Source: Portulaca oleracea
Taxonomy: Eukaryota; Streptophyta; Magnoliopsida; Caryophyllales; Portulacaceae
Direction of reading: 5' to 3'
NCBI GenBank assembly: GCA_029582165.1
Contig: CM055883.1
Location: forward strand, 17,578,501-17,642,500
Length of the DNA stretch: 64,000 nt
The position numbers and the translations under genes are program-made. Positions 56,538 through 64,000 of the stretch are shown one piece after another (the stretch's first letter is position 1; each line of letters opens with the position of its first letter). A model generated the notes under the pieces. That model worked only from the letters and a program-made list of their open reading frames with translations. It searched no databases and was not told the origin of the DNA.

Positions 56538-57428
56538 TGATGCATAATTGATGGCCTTATGCATCAAGGTCAACCATGGAGACATCTAATACTCACCTAG
56601 AAGAAAGAAGAGCTCAAGTCTCTCATATATCTCTCTACTTGGAAGGGATAAACTCATGTGATCGTATATTTTTACTCCTTAATTCAAGGACCATGAAGAT
56701 ATCATAGAAGTCATCCTAGAGAGGATTAATCTACATTCCAAGATCTTTCATATGGTTCAAGAATCTTTAAGTTTGGATGTGAATCAAAGGAGTTATTCAT
56801 ATTTGTAATATAGCTTAGTACATTGTTTTCTTTATGATGTAAGCATTAGGAAGAATGATGTAAGCCCTTAAGGGGCCTAATCTTGTAAAAGGGTCACGCC
56901 TAAGGGGAGGTCTCCTATAAATACCCCCCTAGGGGTGCCTTGTAAACATACCTCATATTCATACATTCAATACAATGTCTAAAGTTGATGCTTTAGTTTC
57001 TCTCTAGTTTTGGCTAGATCAACGATTTCCACTCTAGGATTTCGTTTCAAATCTTCTCTTCTAATCCAAGATTGAGCATTCTTGGGTGGTGAAAGGAGGA
57101 GTAGGAGCTCTTGAAGATTGTGGTGTGGCTGTATCAATCCGAGGAGTTTCGTTGCTCATTCTATCAAGTTGTTCTTGTTTGATTCATCATTTGTAAGTTC
57201 AATTGATTCTCATTTGCTTTGTTATTTTGGGAATTCACTTGATTGTCTTGAACTTAATGTTTTGAACTCACGAATCAGCCTTTGAATCATCTAAATCATT
57301 CGGCCATAGTTTCCTAAAATTATTCTTTGAATCGTTCATCTTTGAATCAACTAGTGCAAGTTCTTACTTGTGATATGATCCTAGTTCTTTTTTGGCATTT
57401 TGGTTGTCTTGTGATCCATTATGCATCA
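56538..57428 (+). mobile_element. 5' LTR of G (891 bp)
   Basis: Begins TGATGCATAATTGATGG and ends ATTATGCATCA. The first 29 bases contain their own inverted repeat (TGATGCATAA ... TTATGCATCA, 56538-56547 and 56557-56566). TATA box cctataaatac at about 56914-56924, followed closely by the palindrome CCCCTAGGGG. Confidence 0.9.
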
Positions 57429-57431
57429 ATT

Positions 57432-57447
57432 TGGTATCAGAGCCATG
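57432..57447 (+). promoter_or_regulatory. Primer-binding site of G (tRNA-iMet)
   Basis: TGGTATCAGAGCCATG, three bases after the LTR end. Confidence 0.9.
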
Positions 57448-57671
57448 TTTAGTTGATTCTCCTTTGTTTCTTGCATGAATCTTGGACCTTGTTTCATCAT
57501 ATAATCACATAAACATTGTCCAACCACACGCCATTTTGATAGTTCTTCCAAGAACTCATCAAGAACTCATAAAGAACCCATAGCTCCACAAAGAACCCTC
57601 GTCCTAAACACATACCTAACCAAAATCCGTCCCATTCCCTCGTGAGTTCAATTGACATCAAGTTGAATCCA

Positions 57672-60600
57672 ATGGCAGACGATGAATCTCATGAGGTTGA
57701 TGAACTAAGGCAACAAGTAGCATATTTGCGTATACAATTGGGTAAAAAAATGGAAGAAAACAAAATGCCACGTGAAGGGTCCATACGTGATGGTGTTTCG
57801 TCACATGGTGAAAGTAGTTCGAAGTCTAAAAGGCATGATTGTTTGGATTTTAAAGTTGAAGTTCCTGAATTTGATGGTAGCTTAAATGTAGAAGATTATC
57901 TTGATTGGATACATACGGTTGAACGTGTTTTTGAGTTGAAAGATTGTAGTGATGAGCTCAAAGTAAAGTACGTTGCTTTGAAATTAAGAAAACATGCTTC
58001 TATTTGGTGGACTAACCTTCAAAAGAAGAGAGTTGCAAAAGGGAAAGAAAAGATCCGTTCTTGGGATAAGATGAAGTCAAAGTTGCAATCCAAGTTTCTT
58101 CCTCAATCATACGTCCACAACAACTACTACAAGTTGCAAAAGCTTGTCCAAGGCTCTAAATCTGTAACACCCCAACCTTAATCACAAGATTAAATACCTA
58201 CTTAGCACCCAAACCTTTGATTAGCGCAGCGGAACACTTAGGTTGAAGCATTACCGCCGTCCCCAAAAGAGACAAGGCACACACACTTTTTATAAACCAC
58301 AAAGAGCTGAACTACTAACTCCAAAAACTCAACATAGAACAACTTATACAACCATTGATCATAGATACATAAACTCAAAACATAGGAAAATTCCACGTCT
58401 CCAAACTCTGATTGCCCTGCTATCAAGCGGTACCCGAAGGGACAACCTCAAAACTTGGGTCACTTCTGAACTGCTTTGCCTTTGTCTTGGGAGCTCGAAC
58501 CTCCTAAAACAAAACATTAAAACATTGCAAAAAGTGAGTGGGGAAACACTCAGTACGTAAACCTCCAACACGTAAAACCGTTCGAAAACGGTTTTAGTGC
58601 AGACTTAAATTCATTTTGAAAACAAGGAAGGGAAAAAAACATTAACTGAAGTAACATGAAACCATACATATTTATGAGTAAATAGCATAGATAACAACAT
58701 ATACATGTAGACATGGTTTATATAAATATGAAAATATAGTGGTATCCCATACGATCGGTGCAAAGCACCTCACACGCGCGCATGTCCAAACCGATCTGGA
58801 GTTTGGATTAGGTGACTGCTAAGCGATCGGACATCACAGTCTGGACACTCTGATCAGGAGCGTCATATACATGATTAAAGGCTAGCACTTCATGTAACTA
58901 GCTAGAAATAATATGGCGGGACCACTTTTAAAAATAGACATAACATATATGTTAATGATATTCATGATAATGATAAACATGATAAAGATATATAAGCGTA
59001 TAATTGTTGTATTGAATGGTGGATAAACCACAAGAGTTGGACAATTCGCGTACCTTGAGATGATAAAGACCTTGGCGGTGCGTCTCGGCTTTGAGATGGC
59101 TTTGGTGACTTGTCAACTAAGATAAGAGTAATGGAAAATGAAGAACCGATTAAGGTTCTTAATTAGTTTCAAAGGTTTAGAAACTTTGGTAAATATAAAT
59201 GAAATAACTTAGAGTGAAAATTTCAGGTTGTAAATAAATAAAGTTTATAGCATAAATTGAGTTAGAAAAGTCGGAATGAAGTAAAAGAGTACATCCTGGA
59301 ATAGGGAAAAACATAATCTACAACTTTGTCAACAGAACCAGAGGCCAAAAATGAGAGGAAGGGCTCCAAAACGGGCCCGGACAGAAGCTGAATTAAAATA
59401 AATTAGGAATTCCGGAATGAAATTACATAGAGAAATTGATGTAGAAAGGTGAAATCAAAGGATGGAACTTGTACCTTTGAGAGGTAGCTTAGGTTGATGA
59501 AGAATGAGACTTAAAGATTGAAGGTTAGATTGAAAATTAGGGGCTTAAAGATGATGCTAAGACGTGATAATAAGATTAAAAAAATGACGAAGTGAGGATG
59601 ATTTAGGAGCTTTCGAATGTGTTTGAGAGACAAGCTTGAATGGATATTTTAGAGGGTAATTGAATTAGAGCTACTTAGAGCTTGGAGGTTAATAAGCTAG
59701 ATGAAAATACTAGCTAGACCAACAATATAGAGTTTGTATGCTAAAGATCATGAAGGGAAATATTATGACTTGCGTTCGATTTAAAGACTTTTGGAAAGAC
59801 GATCTTAGGACACGCTTAGGCTTCCAAATCTCACTTTTCAACCTTAAAACCATAACTTGAGATTATAACATATAACCATAACTTACCAAAGCTTAAAATT
59901 CTCCATTGGTTTGGTTTAAGGCCCTAAAGATGGGATTTTATATAAGACCGACTGGGCAGAAACTTTCAAATGGACAGCCCTTCTTTCCGGGCTTGAAACT
60001 CACTCTCCCGATATCGGATACGTACAAACCATACCTTTCCGGAAAGCTCGCAATGTGACCTAAAACTTTCATGTTTACCACAAAAACTAAAGATGTCTCC
60101 AAATGGACGGAAATCAGCCCTCAAGTTACTGACTCCAGACACGTATTCAGAAACGCGGTGTTACGGTTTCGGCCATATCTCGGCCTATACAAGCCGGAAA
60201 CTCGAAATTCCAAAGCCTATGGTTAGCTAACACTTTGGGCTATCTTATGGAGTAAAAAGCTGGGCAAAAATCATACTTTTAAGCCTCTGTAAATTCCCAG
60301 ATGTTAGACAGAAACTTTCAAGTCCTTAATTTCAGCTCTAATGATAAATTAAGCCCTTAATTCTCAATAATTCTCAACCAAACTTCACTTTGGCTATAAT
60401 CAACCATATTTCCAGAATTTACACAATGAAAATGAGCTCATCAAAGACCTTAAATCCCACATGCATCCATGGATTCAACATGCATTCTTTGAACAACACT
60501 TAAACTAGTACTCTTTCACCAAAACATCACCAATTTACATAATTTGAACATAATAACACTTAAATAACAACTTAAAGCTTATAATCAGCCCTTAAACTCA

Positions 60601-62323
60601 GAGATTCTTCACTAAACTCACATGCATCAAGATTATAACATCATCCATCAAGAAATTATCAAGAAACCCTCAAGAACTCTTCAAACTACACATGCATAAG
60701 CTCTAAACTCAAACCCTAGCTTAACCAATACAATTATAACTTTGAATTCATGCTAAAAAAGTATAGAAGAGATAGAAATTGCAAGAGTAACATATAAATA
60801 ACATGATTTTCAGATTAGGGTTTAATTGGAATTGAAATTGGGGGTTTGAGAGATTACCCTTGAGGATAAAAATGGATGAAAACACAAGAGAGGGGAAGAG
60901 AGTGGCGGCGGCCACCACTGGACGGCGGCGAAGAGGCCGGCCGGTGCCGGAAAAAGCCAGCAGGAGCTGGACTTGGTGCACGGCAGACAGGAGAGAGAGG
61001 GAAGAGGGAGTGAAGTGTTTGAGAGATTGAAAAATAAATGAGTGTTTTAGTGACTAAAACCCCTTACTAGTAATATATATAGCTATCATCCAATCTAATT
61101 AAAACTAATACAACTTAAAACACTTAGGATGATAAAAATTAAGACAAGTAAATAATAATAGTTGTAATTTGGTAAGTTGTAATATTGAGTTTGTAATAGA
61201 TAAAATCTATTGATAATAAATTAGTACAATACTGATAAAATAAAGTGGAACTTGGATTTAAGGAAAATTAAATAAATACAAATACCACTAGAAATTATGT
61301 AAAGGAAATGTAATTAAATGAATTAAAATTTGGATGATAAAATATGTAAAATGAGAAGTATAATATTAACCGATTCTCGGTAAATAAAATTATGACGTGA
61401 ATCGTATAACCTGAAATAATTTAACCCAATGGGTGTGTAACGTAAATGGAACTTTTAAGCCGATAACTCGGCACCTTTAGCCATCTCCTGCACGAGACTT
61501 GACACCGATAAAATAAAATAAATAAATAATTAACGGTAAACGCGGAAAAAAAAATTTTAGCGTAATTTAGATAATTACGGTAATTAGCATTTAATTAATC
61601 ATGGTTTTGGGGCGGGTCATTACAAAATCGGTCGAAGAATACACAAGGGAGTTTGAACATCTCCTTTGGCGTTGTGATCTCAAGGAGAAGGAACCACAAA
61701 TTCTGGTATGTTACTTGATTGGTTTGAATGATTGGATACGTCATATAGTTGAATTACATTCATATGAATCCCTTGATGAGCTAAGTAACTTGGCTATGAA
61801 AGTGGAAAGACAAAGGAAGGAAAGGGCCAAGGAACCTCAAAGAACATACCAAAACCCATCCAAACCCTATACCCCACTCCCTTACTCTCAAACACAATCA
61901 AAAGCTCCACAAAATCAGCCCCCATCCTCCCTTAAACCCTACGCCAAACCCACATTAAACCAGCCACAAAATCCCCCATCCAAAACCCAAGTCCAAGAAC
62001 CAAGGACATTAGCTCCAAGAAGGTGTTTTCGATGCCAAGGGTTGGGACATTATGCTTCGGAGTGTCCAAACAAGCGAGTAGTGTCTTTGGTGGAATACCA
62101 AAGTGCTTTATATGTAGAGCCGGAGTATGAGAAAGAAGAAGAAGTTAGGGTTGACGCCAAAGATGAGGAAGATGTAGTAGAAGAATATGTGGAAGAGTCG
62201 GATGAAGGAGAACTACTTGTGGTAGAAAGGGCCTTGAATATCACAAATGTCTTGAAGATCAACTACAAAGAGAAGCAATTTTTTGCTCTCGTTGTACCAT
62301 CCAAGGGAGAGTATGCTCCTTGA
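57672..62323 (+). pseudogene. Gag of G, interrupted by solo LTR D
   Basis: The ATG at 57672 (MADDESHEVDELRQQVAYLR) is preferred over the in-frame GTG at 57642. Gag core: LDFKVEVPEFDGSLNVEDYL, DWIHTVERVFELKDCSDELK, KHASIWWTNLQKKRVAKGKE. D inserts after codons GSK; the frame resumes at 61625 after one aaatc copy: SVEEYTREFEHLLWRCDLKE, a Pro-rich segment, then the CCHC knuckle CFRCQGLGHYASEC (62028-62069) and an acidic region. It ends at a TGA (62321-62323) where related elements read straight into the protease; a single-base loss near 62317 explains the break. Confidence 0.85.
58163..61624 (-). mobile_element. Solo LTR D (3.46 kb) in the gag of G
   Basis: Perfect aaatc duplications flank it (58158-58162 and 61625-61629). 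Termini TGTAACACCCC and GGGTCATTACA. A minus-strand TATA-like run (ctatatatatt, about 61069-61080) followed by a CT-rich then GC-rich leader (61050-60850) indicates minus orientation. No PBS, purine tract or coding domain is present. Landmarks shared with E show a family with very long LTRs. Confidence 0.85.
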
Positions 62324-63123
62324 TCATAGATGGAGGAAGTTGCACCAATGCCGCCTCTACAACAATAGTCAAGAAGTTGCAAATGGAGATTAGCCCACAT
62401 CCCACACCCTACACAATACAATGGCTAAACCTTGGGCAAGGCATTCGTGTGGATCAACGAGTTTTGGTGAGTCTTTCAATTGGAAAGAATTATCAAGATT
62501 CATTGTGGTGTGATATAGTTCCCATGGATACTTGTCATGTTTTATTGGGAACACCATGGTTATATGATAGACATGTCATACATGATGGGAGGGCCAACAC
62601 TTACACTCTCACCATCAACCAAAAGAGGATCACTTTGGCACCTCTTGATCCACCATCTCGGCAAAAGGAAGAGAAACGTCATATTGTGTCAATTATGAAG
62701 ATGGGGTATCAAGGGCATGAAGAATATAAGGATCCTATTCTTACACATTTGGAGAAGAATGAAACGGATCCAAGTATCCATCACATTTTGAAACTTCCCA
62801 TGAAGCATATCTTCCATGAGCATCCAAAAGATATCTACTTAGATCACTTGGTTGAAAGGCCGAAAATTCGAAAGGATGAAATAGCCCAAGTCATCAAGGT
62901 ACATTGTTTCATGCTAAATGACAAGGGTAAAGTGGTAAGAATAGACTTGGGAAGTGAGAAGCAACGTGAACAACCCACGTTCACGGTGAAGAAACGTAAG
63001 TCCAAGTCATATGGTGTTCGAGAATTGATCGGAAGAAAGTTTAAGAAGTTCATCAAAGGAATCTATGATGACTTCAAAGCTTTCAAGAAGAAAGTCTTTG
63101 TGAAGAAGGCAAGTGAGAGTTGA
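62320..63123 (+). CDS. Protease-region ORF of G with unrecognised basic C-terminus
   Basis: Starts within the frame IIDGGSCTNAAST, which aligns with the retropepsin-like domain of CRM elements, although the usual D(T/S)G is DGG. It continues TIQWLNLGQGIRVDQRVLVS, CDIVPMDTCHVLLGTPWLYD and HDGRANTYTLTINQKRITLA. Beyond about residue 125 it no longer follows a family I recognise: KMGYQGHEEYKDP, an HHILKLPMKHIFHEHPKDIY block, and a Lys-rich end (KKRKSKSYGVREL, KFKKFIKGIYDDFKAFKKKV). 267 codons, ending 25 bp before the G-rich tract region. It could be a deletion fusion or a family-specific ORF. It has no ATG start of its own and was presumably fused to gag. Confidence 0.7.
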   Translation: MIIDGGSCTNAASTTIVKKLQMEISPHPTPYTIQWLNLGQGIRVDQRVLVSLSIGKNYQDSLWCDIVPMDTCHVLLGTPWLYDRHVIHDGRANTYTLTINQKRITLAPLDPPSRQKEEKRHIVSIMKMGYQGHEEYKDPILTHLEKNETDPSIHHILKLPMKHIFHEHPKDIYLDHLVERPKIRKDEIAQVIKVHCFMLNDKGKVVRIDLGSEKQREQPTFTVKKRKSKSYGVRELIGRKFKKFIKGIYDDFKAFKKKVFVKKASES

Positions 63124-63148
63124 TTTTCCAAGTTTGAGGGCAAACTTT

Positions 63149-63164
63149 TTCGACCGGGGGTGTA
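63149..63164 (+). promoter_or_regulatory. Polypurine tract region of G
   Basis: tttcgaccgggggtgta immediately before the 3' LTR start TGATGCATAA. Confidence 0.7.
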
Positions 63165-64000
63165 TGATGCATAATTGATGGCCTTATGCATCAAGGTCAA
63201 CCATGGAGACATCTAATACTCACCTAGAAGAAAGAAGAGCTCAAGTCTCTCATATATCTCTCTACTTGGAAGGGATCAACTCATGTGATCGTATATTTTT
63301 GCTCCTTAATTCAAGGACCATGAAGCTATCATAGAAGTCATCCTAGAGAGGATTAATCTACATTCCAAGAGCTTTCATATGGTTCAAGAATCTTTAAGTT
63401 TGGATGCGAATCAAAGGAGTTATTCATATTTGTAATATAGCTTAGTACATTGTTTTCTTTATGATGTAAGCATTAGGAAGAATGATGTAAGCCCTTAAGG
63501 GGCCTAATCTTGGAAAAGGGTCACGCCTACCCCCCTAGGGGTGCCTTGTAAACATACCTCATATTCATACATTCAATACAATGTCTAAAGTTGATGCTTT
63601 AGTTTCTCTCTAGTTTTGGCTAGATCAACGATTTCCACTCTAGGATTTCGTTTCAAATCTTCTCTTCTAATCCAAGATTGAGCATTCTTGGGTGGTGAAA
63701 GGAGGAGTAGGAGCTCTTGAAGATTGTGGTGTGGCTGTATCAATCCGAGGAGTTTCGTTGCTCATTCTATCAAGTTGTTCTCGTTTGATTCATCATTTGT
63801 AAGTTCAATTGATTCTCGTTTGCTTTGTTATTTTGGGAATTCACTTGATTGTCTTGAACTTAATGTTTTGAACTCACGAATCAGCCTTTGAATCATCTAA
63901 ATCATTCGGCCATAGTTTCCTAAAATTATTCTTTGAATCGTTCATCTTTGAATCAACTAGTGCAAGTTCTTACTTGTGATATGATCCTTGTTCTTTCTTG
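63165..64000 (+). mobile_element. 3' LTR of G, cut by the window edge
   Basis: Nearly identical to 56538-57428 except for scattered substitutions and a 21-bp gap at about 63529: after cacgccta the 5' LTR has aggggaggtctcctataaata, which is absent here. That segment contains the TATA box. The last 50-odd bases of the LTR lie outside the window. Confidence 0.9.

Larger units (their letters stand above)
56538..64000 (+). mobile_element. Element G: gag-protease-only gypsy element (TR-GAG-like), split by D
   Basis: 5' LTR 56538-57428, tRNA-iMet PBS, leader, gag (57672-58162 and 61625-62323), protease-region ORF (62320-63123), purine tract, and 3' LTR from 63165 to the window edge. Without D it is about 5 kb or less. 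No RT, RNase H or integrase occurs between the protease and the 3' LTR. Gag resembles that of CRM chromoviruses. It matches the described class of terminal-repeat retrotransposons with a gag domain. Confidence 0.85.

Noticed and set aside
57432..57447. tRNA genes at the tRNA-like matches
   Set aside because: Here and at 2623, 11191 and 45882 only 14-18 bases match the tRNA 3' end and they adjoin LTRs, so they are primer-binding sites.
58163..61624. An intron in the gag of G
   Set aside because: Ends are TG...CA with a 5-bp direct duplication and landmarks shared with E; there are no splice signals at the borders.

Overview
The window is repeat-dominated nuclear DNA of a flowering plant, most likely a eudicot with a large genome. 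It contains Ty3/gypsy elements of several plant lineages (Athila-like, Tat-like, CRM-like and Tekay/Del-like), plant primer-binding sites (tRNA-iMet type and the Athila and Tat types), a Cassandra element with a 5S rRNA-like domain, a plant LINE, MITEs and AT-rich spacers. I see no intact host gene. The only host-gene sequence is two fragments carried inside a small retrotransposon. The species cannot be named from the sequence.

Layout. 1-3051: AT-rich satellite-like repeats, the 3' end of a plus-strand chromovirus with its LTR, joined at the primer-binding site to a Cassandra remnant. 3052-7232: AT-rich DNA with (TA)n tracts and four MITE insertions, two of them copies of one Mutator-like family with about 10-bp target duplications. 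7233-12132: an Athila-family LTR fragment abutting a decayed minus-strand CRM-like chromovirus (F). 12133-50638: one minus-strand Tat-like element with no coding capacity (C), carrying two independent nests. Athila-like element B sits in C and its sibling A sits inside B's 3' LTR; a large solo LTR (E) sits in C and a 2.1-kb copia-type element (I) sits in E. 50639-55409: an unassigned LTR-like stretch and the 5' end of another Athila-like element (H). 55410-56537: a LINE fragment. 56538-64000: a plus-strand gag-protease-only element (G) that entered the LINE and is itself split by a 3.5-kb solo LTR (D).

Nesting is supported by target-site duplications: A (ataat/atagt), B (gcttt/gtttt), E (tgact), D (aaatc), I (taat) and the second MULE-type MITE (10 bp). 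Relative order is therefore C, then B, then A, and C, then E, then I.

Most notable observations: (1) element I carries fragments of two unrelated host genes, a thaumatin-like protein and an MKK4/5-type MAP kinase kinase, between 220-bp LTRs with a visible primer-binding site and polypurine tract; (2) clusters of short, near-perfect palindromes lie just upstream of the TATA box in LTRs of four different element families, and a similar cluster lies inside A and B ahead of their third ORF; (3) A and B share a structure lacking reverse transcriptase, RNase H and integrase but carry independent disabling mutations, which implies a mobilised non-autonomous family; (4) a module of about 120 bp is shared between the 3' regions of the Athila-like and Tat-like elements. 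All reading was by eye; no alignment or database search was run.
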